Shown piece after piece: positions 41,512 to 53,637 of a stretch of DNA of 64,000 nt (the first letter of the stretch is position 1; each line of letters begins with the position of its first letter). The DNA comes from Theocolax elegans (taxonomy: Eukaryota; Arthropoda; Insecta; Hymenoptera; Cerocephalidae), in the NCBI GenBank assembly GCA_026168455.1, contig CM047427.1, positions 58,543,249 to 58,607,248 of the forward strand. Direction: 5' to 3'. Below the pieces are notes generated by a model, which did no database searches, was not told the origin of the DNA, and saw nothing but the letters and a program-made list of their open reading frames with translations. A program made the position numbers and the translations under genes.

Positions 41512-42649
41512 ATATAAAAATTTTCACCCTGATCATTTGAAAAATCACTTTGCAATAACAATTTAGTTTTTGTAACTTCTAAATTTCATATCTGTAGAAA
41601 AAGTTTAAACTAAGTGTTAGAAACAAAAAAGTAAGTGTACGATAAAAAAATTAGTCTAGGATGAATAAAATGTGTCTTCGATGAATGAAATGGGTGTACG
41701 GGGAATAAAGTAATGGAAGGAATAAAGTGCAATTTTACTCCACTCGTAGAGGTTAACAAAGTAGACTTTAGATGATGAGGGTGAAAAATTATGTTATGAT
41801 ATAGTAAATAAAATTTTACGAAATTAGGTTACAATAAGTATTAAAAAATGGGCACATGATCCCTAGTAGAAGTCGTATTCCATTAAATAGGTAATAAATA
41901 GATATTCTAAATAGAATGGTCGAAAAATGGGTGAAAAATATGCGAAAAATGTGCCCATTTTTATCCTCCCGGTGAAACGCTTTTTCTCCCAATTTTTAAC
42001 CATTAAATAGACTAAAATATAACTTATATTATGTTTTGGGCTAATTTTTAGCTTATAAACATAGATCAAATTTGTGTCTAGTTATATGCTATTAAGTGTC
42101 TATTAAAAATGGACAAGTGAAAAATATAAGAAAATCGCATTAATCTTCGTAAATACTGGAAATATAACAGAAATTAGTTGTAGATCAGACGAAAACATTA
42201 AAAATCCATCCGAAACTATAGGAATTTTGAAGTTTACTGTTACCGGAAATCTGTAAACATTATTCGAATGTCTTGTGGTTATGGTAATTCTATTAAGTGT
42301 TAAAAAAATAGGTGAAAAAGCGTTTCATCACAAGGTATTTAATACCAATGTTTTATTGCTAGTTCTTAGATTCAAATTTCTACTAGGGATATTATAGTTT
42401 CAGTAGATGAATTTTACGTTGAAAAGAACTTGAAGTTATCTTTCGAATTGAAAAGGAAATTCGAGATAACAGCACGTGCTTATCGTTAATACGCTGTTGA
42501 ATCGTTGTTGAATCGGCTAACGTTTTTCGAAAGACAAATACCTTATCGAGGGTATAAATAATTATTCATTGGATAGTTAATGGAACTATGGGAGTGCGGC
42601 ATGCACGGAGGGATAACAGTTTTCGTTTAGCTGAATCGGTGCAGGTGCA
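41512..42649. other. AT-rich non-coding DNA
   Basis: It contains repeated words such as ATGAATAAAATG and GGTGAAAAA but no defined element and no gene. Confidence 0.5.
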
Positions 42650-43110
42650 CCCGGAGAGACTGGCGGAGCCTCTTGGAAGCTTATCGGTTTTGTAGGGCGA
42701 GCGTCTCCACCGAACTATAATCGAGACGGACGAGGCAGTAGACCCCCGGTGTTAAAGCCCTTCTTGCGACCGAGACCGGGCCACCTCGGCTGGCTGGGCT
42801 CTCGTGCCACCCACCCTTGAGCGTTCAGCTCCCACCCCTCCCGATCGCATTGCCTCGACCCTCGGGGCTCGGTTGTGCATCGACCGGACGAGCCCGGCTT
42901 GCCACCCCTCGCCATCGCTTGCTCGTACGGAGAAAAGGGACGCGCCTCCGCTACACCAGCATCCGGAGGGGGTGGAATTCGATATCCGCGCCCGTGCACC
43001 AGTGCTGGCGCGCGACCTCCACTTTCCGCGTCATCTATGCAAACGATTCCTTTGCCTCCCGATTCTCATGGATATTCGTACAATCTGGCACGTTACTGTC
43101 CCTCCGTGAA
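42650..43110. promoter_or_regulatory. GC- and CpG-rich island
   Basis: This is the most GC-rich non-repeat block upstream of the 47-kb exon. Frames are open on both strands, as expected in GC-rich DNA, and none has a recognisable domain. An untranslated first exon or promoter of the downstream gene is possible but not shown. Confidence 0.25.
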
Positions 43111-44144
43111 CGATCGTCCCTGTCGTTCACGGACGGTACGCACCGCCTAACTATGGTTAGGGGGATTGGACCCTCGGTAATCAACCGCTTCCTACCTTAA
43201 CATTTATTCTACTCTCTAACAAACACTCTCGATCGCCCAATTGACCATGCTTTTCCTTCCTCTTTCCTGCACAGTTAATTGGAATTCTAACTAAGGTAAA
43301 CGCGAGTGTTTTTACTTCTGTGCATGTTGCAGCGCATTATATGCCTAATTTTACCTTTTATTTAGTTTTAGTATTTGCAATGTTTTTTATCGATATCGTT
43401 ATTTATAAAAACCAAACCATACCCAAATTAGACGAAACATCGTTAAATAGTACTAGATTTGTAAATTAATTGATAGTTGAGTCGAAGTTTCCTTAAATAT
43501 TGATTTATTACGTAATTATTTCAGTATAATAGGATATATTATAATAACGCGACAACATATATTATGATACGCGGCGAGTAAACGAAAAACATATCGATCG
43601 GATATACGTTGAATGTTTGTTCTGGTGATAGAAGAGATGTAAGGTAGATGACAGGGGAATACAGATATTTATGCGACAGCTGAACTTTGCGATACTTAGT
43701 TAAAATAACTTTTATTAATATTTTATTGTTCCTCGAGATAGTTGCAATTTTAAACGAATTATTCGAGAGCTGAAAGTTAAACCAGTTATTGGAAATGTAA
43801 TTTTACTTAATCTTTCATTTCTTCGCGGCATTTCGACTCGGTGATTGCCTCAATAATATTTAATTTTGTAAAACTAATTTTATATTCTTGGGGTAATTCT
43901 CGTAGGTATATATAGGTATAACTCGAAAATAAGTGATTAGAAAGATCCGTTTAAGCGAAGTAGCGGTGAAAAATTGCACAACTCGATTGACGGTAGTCGA
44001 AATGAAATTATTACTCATTCAAATACGGTCGAGGAGATCGAGATGGTCTTAAATTTTTCGAACCGAGTTGTGTGCCTCGGTATCCCCTTCGTTTCCAGAG
44101 CTGTGACATACATTATTGGACGGGCCATTAATGGAATGGAATCC
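43111..44144. other. Non-coding DNA
   Basis: AT-rich sequence with no supportable feature. Confidence 0.5.
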
Positions 44145-44152
44145 AGGGACAA

Positions 44153-44187
<35 letters not shown>

Positions 44188-44188
44188 C
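44145..44188. repeat. (GGGACA)n repeat
   Basis: About seven copies of a G-rich hexamer (GGGACA / AGGGAC). Confidence 0.95.
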
Positions 44189-44249
44189 CGAGGTACAAAG
44201 CGGAAGAGCGAGACGGAGACAAAAGAGAAGGTAGGACATGATGGTGAAG

Positions 44250-44250
44250 A

Positions 44251-44284
<34 letters not shown>

Positions 44285-44332
44285 GAGGAGGAGGAGGAGG
44301 AGGAGAAGGAGGAGGAGGAAGAGAAGAAGGAG
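44250..44332. repeat. G-run and (GGA)n repeat
   Basis: A run of about 12 G followed by roughly 20 GGA/GAG units. The minus-strand Pro-rich and Ser-rich frames are repeat artefacts. Confidence 0.95.
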
Positions 44333-45408
44333 CTGGCGCCGGGATTGCTACCCGAATACAATGGAGCCGTTTCAAAATTCACCGGAGCAATGCCGGATAA
44401 ATCAAATTTAGCGCCGACGAACGCGGTAGATCGATGCCGCGCATAACCTACCGAGGCACGGTTGGCTATAGTGTACCGGTATGCTTTATGCGTTGCACGC
44501 TCGGATTACCCTCTATCGATTCCTTGACTCGTTTCGGACATTTTTTCTATCCCCATTAGAGAAATCATCGCGTGATTTTCCTGCGCCTACCTCGATTATC
44601 ATTTTAGAATTATATCGAGCGTATCTCGAATGCGCGGATGGTGAAACCCGTGGTGATACGTTCCCTCTGAATCTGTAAACTCTTTAATTATTCACTCGAT
44701 TGTACAATGCTTTACTTATTCAATTAACATTACTTCCTACTTATTAGAAACATGACTTTTTAATTTATGGGATCTAATAAGAATTAATGAATGAACAAGC
44801 ACACAATATTCCATTGGCAATGTTTATTTACGTTTATTAATTATTAATGCATCCTATTACATTTTCGTTTTTCCTTCTAAATGTCAGCTAGTACGAGTAA
44901 TTGAACACTTTCGCATTTACATATATGTACTAGAAAATGGCTCGAGACGTTATCGAAGCAGTTGATAAAATACTAATTACTCCAGAAAGTGATATTTAGA
45001 TCCGTGTATAATATGTCAAAAATTATGCTTGTTTCCATAATGTTATATGCTTACTGAAAAATGTTAAAACTAGTAACAATTTTAATGAAATAATTCATCG
45101 ACAAAGTGAATCACGAATGATACAAGAATGTGTTGTTTTAAAGTGACTTTATTGTTATTTATTCTGTACTTGTAATAGGTCATTACTGTATAATATTATA
45201 GTAAATAACAAGGAGAACATTACATGTTTGGGAAACGGATCGTGTCCAGCTCGTAGTATATGTTTTCTAATGTAAAAATATGAAGAAACCCAGTGCCGCA
45301 GGCCTTACAATCGTTTTTTCAAAAGTTATACGCTATTAAAGCAAAATTTAAAAAAAGAGGCTTCACTTTAAAGACTTGTAACTTCTAAACATTCGAATCT
45401 TAAGATTC
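44333..45408. other. Non-coding DNA
   Basis: Mostly AT-rich, with no supportable feature. Confidence 0.5.
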
Positions 45409-45683
45409 AAACCAAAATTTAATGAAAAGCTGAGATAAATAGATATAATTTAAAATAAGTACGCTCAAACTCAAATTAGAATGGAGCAATGTTACAGCCG
45501 AATTGAGAATTAGAAGAAATTTAGCTTAAAAAATCAATAAAATTTGTATAAATGCCCAATTATTGTTTTAAATATTTTCAAATTCTTAATTCGGCTATAA
45601 CTTTGCTCCGTTCTGACTTATTTGAGAGTACTTTTTTAAAATTATATCTATTTTATCTCAAGTGTAGATTAAACTTTAGTTTA
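45409..45683. repeat. Imperfect hairpin, about 103-bp arms
   Basis: The left arm 45,409-45,511 and right arm 45,580-45,683 pair over almost their full length with scattered mismatches. Shared words include ATAGATATAATTT, GGAGCAA and AGCCGAATT. The loop is about 68 bp. It is likely a degenerate foldback or MITE. Confidence 0.8.
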
Positions 45684-45976
45684 AATGCCAGTATTTAATA
45701 GGTTAGCAATAACAATTACGTCCTTGTGAGTTACATGGCCGTGAGGTACATTTGATGCATTATAATGATTTAATGATGATTTCTCTGAATTAAGATAAGG
45801 TGAATGCACCAGTATATGTGAATGAACACCAGCGAATGAACATTATACAGTAAAAAACACGCGGAATTATCGCGGTACATGTTTATTAACTGACTTTATT
45901 CGTTCGTTCATTGGTGAATTTACCATATATTGATGATAGATCGAGCGGTGACGACAGTTTAAACCGAGGTTACGCG

Positions 45977-46255
45977 TAAACAAATTTAAGTCTGGGAGCA
46001 GTCTGGTATTTTAGTTTTGTAAAACTCTACCACTGGAGTAGTGTAGCCAAAGACTAAATGTAGTTTAGTTAGCGCCACTATTCCATCAATTAGTTTAATT
46101 TATTTGGAAAGTGCAGATAAAGACCAGATAAAGATTATCAACGTATAGAATATTCTCATCAATTCGTCTACATCTAGAGTTTGAATGTAATTGACAGATT
46201 AGACACTTTATTTTGCAAGAGTAAAGCCAGACTCCTCCCAGACTAAATTTGTTTA
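45977..46255. mobile_element. 279-bp MITE with about 29-bp terminal inverted repeats
   Basis: The left end TAAACAAATTTAAGTCTGGG is mirrored at the right end by CCCAGACTAAATTTGTTTA, and both continue inward to GTCTGG / CCAGAC with one small gap and one mismatch. The flanks are TACGCG and TACGGG, a possible 6-bp duplication with one change. The superfamily is not determinable and there is no coding capacity. Confidence 0.8.
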
Positions 46256-47405
46256 TACGGGCATGTTAGGGGGCGAAACGCGTAAGAACGGGGTGAGGAG
46301 ATGTAGATTTACATTTACACACACGCACTACGTACGTAACGAAAGAGATAAAGGGGAGACTATAACCTCCCGGGGATCGACCTCGTAAAGCAACTTTGTT
46401 ATCCGTGGCGGAAGTCTGCGGGAGGCGATCGACCGTGGACTGGCTTTCCCATCAGTTCATCTTTATCCTTTCCGCGGCGTTTGAATCCTCGATCGTGCAA
46501 TTCGACCATGACTCTTATCGTGAACTCGAGACTTGTTCGTTCGCCCGGTCGATCCCTCGAACGTTATACGCGTCGATTCTTTTGCTCCGTGACTCCTGGC
46601 CTGGTTAATCGTATCGACCCCGACCACGAACAAAGATAAGTCGAACGATTCTCGCGCGATTCGTCACCACGTTGCACCCTACGATACGAATATCCTTTTA
46701 TCGCGCTTTACCTTTGCAACAATATTATACATATATTTAAAAAGACTCTGCAAATTCAAAACTAACTAATTTAATTACACGCGCACACCCCGCATAACGT
46801 GCTAGATCATTCACTATTATTTTATACCAAAACGTTAATCAATTTATACACCAGTTAAATATATTTATCAATAACCGCAATATCCTTATCATCAGTTGCA
46901 TAAATCAAATGTACTTGAAAATAAGTTGGATGATTTATAAGATGAATATATAAACTTTGTTGTCTATAAACAATGTATAATCAAAAATAATTTTTTTTGT
47001 AATATAAATTAGGGTAAACAATATACATTTGCTTTATACACTTATTGTTATTTGGCCATATAGATTCTGTCGACCTCTCAAATATTATTTAGTTTGAATA
47101 TTGTTACGGTATAAAATAACAAAATTGTATTTTAGATACACAAATTACAAAAACTTTTATAATAGTTCAACATTTATTAATAATTTATCGATAGCTATGA
47201 AAATCAATTAAAATGATGCTAGGTTTACATTGATAAGAGATAACTCGTAACAAAGCCAAGACTCTTGTTCATCGACTTGCCGTACAATGTTTCCCTGTAT
47301 AGCTAAAAAATATAGGCCCTTTGATAATACCGACGCACACCAACCGCCATGATCATATGAGTCGTGTTTAACCACTCCCAAAATCCTATATAATTCTCAT
47401 TTCAG
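46256..47405. other. Non-coding DNA upstream of the coding exon
   Basis: Bases 46,260-46,640 are CpG-rich, then AT-rich DNA leads to the acceptor sites of the exon. If the gene's first exon lies upstream, this is intron. Confidence 0.5.
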
Positions 47406-47450
47406 TCCGTGGCACAATCAGTAATCGTATACTAAAAATTTTTGTTTCAG
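47406..47450 (+). other. Possible alternative in-frame exon extension (15 codons)
   Basis: A second acceptor-like site, TTCTCATTTCAG ending at 47,405, lies exactly 45 nt upstream of the main acceptor. The coding frame is open back to a stop at 47,369, so its use would add 15 codons without a phase change. A branch-point-like TACTAAA (47,430-47,436) favours the downstream site, though it is close to the AG. Confidence 0.4.
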
Positions 47451-48117
47451 AAAAAAGTAACGTTCGCGGTAACCGCAAACGACGCATCAGCGAGGGCTCT
47501 CCGCGAGACAAATCCGAGGGTGCCGAGTCTGTTCTGCAGTCACGACAAGAGGATCGCGAAAACAAGGGCCCGCTCTCCGGGAAGCCGGGCAACCGAGCGC
47601 CACGCACTGCCGTACTCGAGGAGACGAACGCAGCCCCGGGGTCAACTGTTGCAAAGCTTCGACAGCGGCGAGTTCCTGGCGTAAAATCGCCGGCGGTCGT
47701 TGTCGAGTCTCGAGCATTGCGTCGGAAAACTAGGCTCGAGGCCAGGCTAGCCGACGAGGACTCGGAGGGTGCTATCGACGATCCCCACAATCCCCACACA
47801 CGGACAGGGAAGCGCGAACGCCTTGGTTCTAAGCCCGCGAAGGACGAGTCACCGGCGACCGAGGATCCATTGGTAGGCCGACTTCGCTCGAGTTTACTGA
47901 GTGACAAGAGCCGGAGCAAAACCGCGGAGCCTAAGTCCGAGACTAAGCCCAAACCGGAGCCCGAGACCGGGCCCGAACCCGAGCCAGAGACAAAGATCGT
48001 GGTAGAGCCCGAGGTAGAGCCCGAGGTAGAGCCAAAACGAGAGCCAAAGCGAGAGCCAAAGCGAGAGCCAAAAACCGAGGCCGAAGTCAAGACCGAAAAC
48101 GAGAACGAGAACGAGAA

Positions 48118-48148
<31 letters not shown>

Positions 48149-49536
48149 AAGAGGAACCGCGAGAAAGGGTGCGAGCCAGGAGAAGAGGAGAAGGCAAAGC
48201 CAGAGGCGGCTGAGGAGCCGGACCGCGTGAAAGAGCGGAGGGAGCCTCCGGACCGGGAGGCGGCTCTCGGGCCAGAGACCGGGGGACCTGACAGCGATGC
48301 CCAGAATCAGCCGCCGCGGGCCAACGGAGAGTTCCCCGAGCTCAAGACCGAGGAGCCCGGGGCCGTGGGGGCGCACGGCGTGAACACCGAGCAGAAGCGA
48401 AACCGGGAACAAACGAGGACCGGCCCCGGCGACGGGGACGGGGGCGAGCGTACCACGGCGAAGGAGCCGGTGGTGGGCCACGAGCCCGGCGGCGGGCTGG
48501 AGAGGCTGAGTCCCCTTGCCGCCGGCGGGCGCAGCCTGCTCTTGCAGCATCAGCAGGAGGAGCAGGACCGGAGCCGGCACAACGAAAGCCCGGTCATCCT
48601 CGTCGAGCGGCTGAACAAGCCGCCCCCTGGCCAGCCATCCCAGCCGGCAGGGGCGGCCCACCCTCTCCACCACCACCACCACCACCCTCCGTACCACCAC
48701 CCGACGCTACATCCCCTGAGGTACCAGGTCGAGCCAGCCCATCACCATTACCACAACCCGCACCTTCTCACCCAAGCAAGCCTGCTCGAGGCGGCGGCAG
48801 CCGCGGCCCAACAACAGCAGCAGCAGCAACAGCAGCACCACCACCACCATCCGCATCACCACCAGGCCCAAGCCCAGGCGCAGGTCCAGCAGCAGCAGCA
48901 GCAGCAGCAGCACAGAGAACGAGAACGAGAACGAGAACGAGAACGAGAGCGAGAACGAGAGCGAGAACGAGAGCGAGACCGGGATCGAGAGAGGGCAGGA
49001 GGCGATGAGGGGACTGGTGGGGCCCTCGCGGACCCAGAGTCTGGGCTCGGGAGCTCGGCCTCGTTGCCCGCGAGTGGCCCCGGGGGCCCGAACCGACCGG
49101 GCGGCTACGCGGACAGCGGGAGCGACAGCGGGGTGAGCTCCCTCCGAAGCGCAGGCTCAGGGGACGAGCGAAGCGGCAGCAGGAGCTCAGCTCTGAGCGC
49201 GGAGGAGGCGACGAGCGCGACCTCCTCGACCCCGAACTCGGTTCCGGGGACTGCCTCGGCGACGCCCGCGCGAGTGTGGCACGTGCAAAGTGTTCAGCAT
49301 ACCTCGCTCTTGATGGCGCACCCGCAAGCCCCAGGCCCGGGCTCGGCCCCACCCCCGTTGGCTTACTCGAGCGGCGGAGGAGGACCTGGACCTCCTGCTA
49401 GTCACCACCACCCGGCGCTGGCCCAGGAGATGATATGGCGATCGCCCGCCCGATTCCTACCACTACCCCCGGGACTCCCGCAGCAGCCTACTTTGGGAGA
49501 CGTCATCGAGCGTGAACGCCACGAAAGGATCCTAAG
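47451..49536 (+). CDS. Internal exon of a large low-complexity, likely nuclear regulator
   Basis: The frame is open from the acceptor TTTTTGTTTCAG (ending 47,450) to the donor AAG|GTGAGT (49,537), giving 694 codons with two bases at each end completed by neighbouring exons. The first ATG-independent stretch has a basic KRR cluster (residues about 8-11). An acidic Lys/Pro/Glu region spans about 162-234. His6 is at 406-411, Ala6-Gln9-His5 at 447-466 and Gln8 at 479-486. An Arg/Glu dipeptide run spans about 488-515. The Ser/Gly-rich and C-terminal parts (about 555-694) look less repetitive and more conserved, including VWHVQSVQHTSLL (608 on), EMIWRSP (659 on) and ERERHERIL at the end. No folded domain is in this exon. 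The type is typical of insect chromatin or transcription regulators. A BAH-domain protein of the winged eye/TNRC18/BAHCC1 group is a guess I cannot confirm. GC content is far above that of the flanks. Long frames on the opposite strand are shadows. Confidence 0.85.
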
Positions 49537-52386
49537 GTGAGTCTCTTTTAAATTTTCTTCGTCTGTATCTGCAATGTTGGTTAACCTTGCCGATGTAACG
49601 TCGTAACTTCGGATTCCTAAAATTATATTTGAAGATATGTTACGTTTTCTCAACGTGTCTTTCTTTTCCTTTCTTTAAAAGATATATTTTGTGGTATATG
49701 ACTTTTGCAAAACATAATTAATATGCGATACAGTTACGTAATTCGATTTCATCAGACAGCAAGGTTCTTTGCATTATTTAAAATACGCGGTATAAGGTTG
49801 GACAGGTATAATTAAAGTAGTGGCATTCCAGCGTCAACGACTTATTTAAAATGTAAAATGGAGTATCTACCAAAGTATAAACAATGAGTAATCTAACGAA
49901 CGGGAATTTCTCACGATCAGAAAATATTCGTAAATTATATCACTTTAACTAGTAAATGTCATCGTGGAACTATCGTAAATTAATACGATGACATTGATAA
50001 CCAGCAGTCACCGACTTGCATCAATCGGGTCAGTGTATTTATATTTTTGTCACCAGATATTGTTTACTGAACCTCCGTGAATTTAAATACTTCGCTGAAA
50101 TTACTATTTAAATCTTTGGAAATAATAGAGATTAATGCTCGGTGTGTAGAACTACCTCGGTGCCGCTGTAAAAAAGTAGTGTAGTTTAAGGCTCATTGAA
50201 CATTGTGGTTTGCAAGAATTTTCTACCTGAGCATCAGTATTCTTTGACGATGAAGGATAAATCTTTACCTGCGAGGGTTCGAGCGAGGGTCACTTTGAAA
50301 ACACAGGTGTGGCATTCCATTTTGATAAGCACTCTTTTTTGTTGCGTTTACAAGGTGTTATCTTTGTCTTGACAAACTTTTCGATTGACCGTCGATGATT
50401 CGATTGGTCTAAAGTTTTCGAGGACCGATAGCGGATCTTTTTCTAGACTGCACGTATAATAAAGGTAAATGTAAGCGTCCTTCTAATTGCCCTTACGACG
50501 CTCGTTCGAGGTTAGGTGAAACCATTATACGGGCAATAAATGACCATTTCTCGGGAATGGAGGAGTTCTCGTTCGAAAGACCGTTTCGTAACTGCTCTAA
50601 TTTGTAGGAGAGCTACCAGCTAGGAGGTAGTCGAGTACCCATCTCGATTTTTCTGTATTTTCATAAAGATTTTCCCGATATTTTTTACTCCCTTCGTTTT
50701 TTTATCGGTGCACTATTTTATTATTTGTATTATTCTGGCTTTGTTACAGAAGCCATTGTCTTCGACGGAATTGCGGAGCTCGAACTCGATGCTCTCCTTC
50801 TTGTTCAGCCTCTTAGCGATGACGCGGTAATTGCCGCTAACTTTTTGCGCGTTTACGATCTGCCTCGGATTCGTGGCATCGGCTGGCCTTGAAGAGCTGT
50901 GAGCCCGAGCGTGCCCGAGCGTGCCCGAACGTGCCCGAGCGTGCGCGCGCGTGACGTGGGTCACACTATATTTATTTATTATTGCTTTGCGAATCTCAGC
51001 TAAATTGAACACTGAATTCACCGTCATTCAACGTTTCTATTTTAATGTCAGTTCAGAGAAATTATAATACGATTGCATTTTATCTTCCTCTACGTTGTTG
51101 TTTGGTGCAACGCATTATTGCAATATCATCCTGTTAGTTACAACTATAACAACTAACAATACGTGTACTTAGGTTCCTCTCTCGCTATTCGTAACAAAAT
51201 AAGCATCCTCTATCCAATTACTAATTTTTCCAACTGTATATAATAAAAATGTAGGATAGTGTTATCGCTAACAACGATTTTATCGCGTTATTATTTGCTA
51301 AGCGGTAAAAATTGAACCGCCTACTACGCCTGTTGACAAGGGACGGATACAAATTAACGGCCAATTTTAATAAGTATAATCCTATTCGGTGACGCGGATT
51401 GCTCAAGGTCTACGACCCAACGCAACGCGACTCGTCAGTCGTCGGTGACTCACGTCCCGGAATCTCCATCGCCCTCTTTCTCTCTATTTATCTTCCACGG
51501 TTTATCTTTCAACCTATTCCTCATTATGTATACCGGCCTACATTCACCTTTCATCTTTATGTTTTTTTTTAATCAAACTGGTTTACTGTATTATCATGAC
51601 TTTTATTGCCATCAAATAATAACGTTCAATCAATCGGTCGAGCGAAAACATACCTACTTATTATTTCATTTTCAACGCATCACTAATTACTTTTACTTTA
51701 AGTAATGTTGAACTTTTAAATTATAGGTTTGTATCGTACTACTTAAATCATTTTGAGATTTTTGTGAATTTTACTTTGTTCTACGAATTCTATCTCGATA
51801 ATCTCATTATTTAAGTGTTAGGTATATATTCAAATTTTTATTTTTTACTCGATGATAAATTTGAGATCGAGAATAAAATCAATATTCTAAATAATTCATC
51901 GTTCTCAAACACTTTCATTCTCGTATATATTCAACTTTTATTCTTGTAAGTAGAAATCCCTCATCCGCGATTAATAAGATTAATAAGATTAATTAAAATT
52001 ATATAAGAATATAATTTTATCACATTCTTCTATCACAGTCTAAACTTGTGTTATATTTTTATTCTAATTTTTTAAATTTTATAGCAAGAGGGATCGAAAG
52101 TCTAAATTCTTATAATGTTTTACTTTTCGTTTATCAAATTAAGTTATTAATTTTAATTAATATTATTACTAAATCATCATTGGCTATAACGTCCTAAAAT
52201 CAATGACAATATTCTCTGTCGTGTCGCTTCACATTTAAAACAACGAGGACGCCAACTGAAAAATTAAATTGCACAAATATTGAGATTGCGTGAAATATTA
52301 ACTATTCGAAGCGACATTTTTGCCAATTAACATGTCCTAACGAAAGGTAGTTAGACGTGAATGATCGTACGTGTGGTGGTCACTCG
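49537..52386 (+). other. Start of the downstream intron
   Basis: The intron begins with GTGAGT. It is AT-rich with a CpG-rich patch at 50,740-50,960 that includes a 10-bp repeat (GTGCCCGAGC, about 50,905-50,945). No following exon of the gene is secure in this stretch. Confidence 0.5.
50741..50890 (-). pseudogene. Coding-like island, identity unknown
   Basis: The minus strand has a short frame of ordinary protein composition (fragment KVSGNYRVIAKRLNKKESIE and onward) with mostly C/G third positions, unlike the AT-rich flanks. The plus strand is also open across it and is preceded by an acceptor-like GGCTTTGTTACAG, but the reading phase left by the 47-kb exon hits a stop within about 20 codons there. 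It could be an exon of a nested gene, a retrocopy remnant or chance. I do not recognise it. Confidence 0.25.
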
Positions 52387-53603
52387 TGTCGCGTAATTCG
52401 TCGAGGTCCTCTACCACAGTACGTTAATCGAATTAAACCGCCGTGGGATAAACTCGATAATATTCGCAATAGCTCCTTGAGATAATTAAAGATAAGAAAT
52501 TTACATTTTTCTGATGCACTCACCAGACAGGTTAGCGAGGAAGAAGCAGTTTACCCGAGTAACAATAGTAAAGTAACGAAATAAAATAACCGGGGAATTC
52601 TATGGAGGATTCTATGGAGCTCGGAACATACAAGTGGATCGCAAAAAATATGGGATACGTAAAAAGACACGTAGATGGAGGTAGAGAGAGAGAGAGAAAG
52701 GTGCAGATGGCAGTGGAAGAAGTTAAGAATGAAGCTCCGCTCGCGCGTGCCAGGTGCGAGCGAAATCCTCGTACCCACCTTCCGCGGTGCACAAGCCTCG
52801 TTATATTTATATCCGTACACGAGCTGCTCGTAAATTAATGTTAAAAATAGCGGACACCGGCTGCGCGAACTTTATCGTTCATGACCATCTCTATCCTCTC
52901 TCTCTCTCTTCCCCTTTTCCTTTTGAGTTTTCTTTCTTTTCCCCGATTCGATATGTTTTTACAATCCATTCAATTGGCCAAAAAGTAACTCGGTAAACTC
53001 GGTAAACCAATTGCTCGTTATAGCCTTATGGATAAATTTGTCTTTATAACCGTGTAATTTGAACAACTGTAACGCTCAAAAAAATTTTATTTACTTAATC
53101 CGTTTACCATTTCCATTTAATTTTCATTGCTATCGATGCAAGTGAATGTGGCGTATGTATATCACATCGGCAGTCTACGTCCGAGGTAATTGTCAATGTA
53201 GAAGAATCTCTTTTACCTCGATAGAATGACGGGCGCTTTTCGACTTTTGACCTCGTTAAAGAAAACCATTCATCTCGGAACTCCACAACTAACCCAATGA
53301 TAAGTTCTCGACGCGAAACTTTGGTGCTTGACTTGCGAAATCCCAATTGTTCGGTCGGAACGAAATTAGTTTTGGCTGCAACGTTTCGCTTGTTTAACAA
53401 ATTCATTTTAAATGTCGTATTAAGTTTCATTGTTATATTTATAGTCACGTATTTTTATTGTGAAAAACGACCTTTCCAATTTACATTCGCGTATCATACC
53501 CCTGGCCGCTGCGCTACGCGATTATCAACCACCTATTTGTATGGCTAACCATACTTTCAAGTTACTTCATCGAAATATTTACTATAATATGTACCTTCTC
53601 CTT

Positions 53604-53635
<32 letters not shown>
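52387..53635. repeat. Segment A, copy 1 (1.25-kb direct duplication)
   Basis: The segment starts TGTCGCGTAATTCGTC and ends with a (TC)n tract. It is repeated at 54,225-55,476 with about a dozen single-base indels and few substitutions. It contains a short (GA)n run and no recognisable gene. The copies are separated by a LINE fragment. Confidence 0.95.

Positions 53636-53637
<2 letters not shown>

Noticed and set aside
44049..44382. Pro-rich and Ser-rich minus-strand frames
   Set aside because: They are produced by the (GGGACA)n and (GGA)n repeats.
47386..49653. Long minus-strand frames opposite the coding exon (for example 47,894-48,700, 268 codons)
   Set aside because: They consist of mirror images of the plus-strand repeats (Leu, Gly and Arg runs). 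Only the plus frame has matching acceptor and donor sites.
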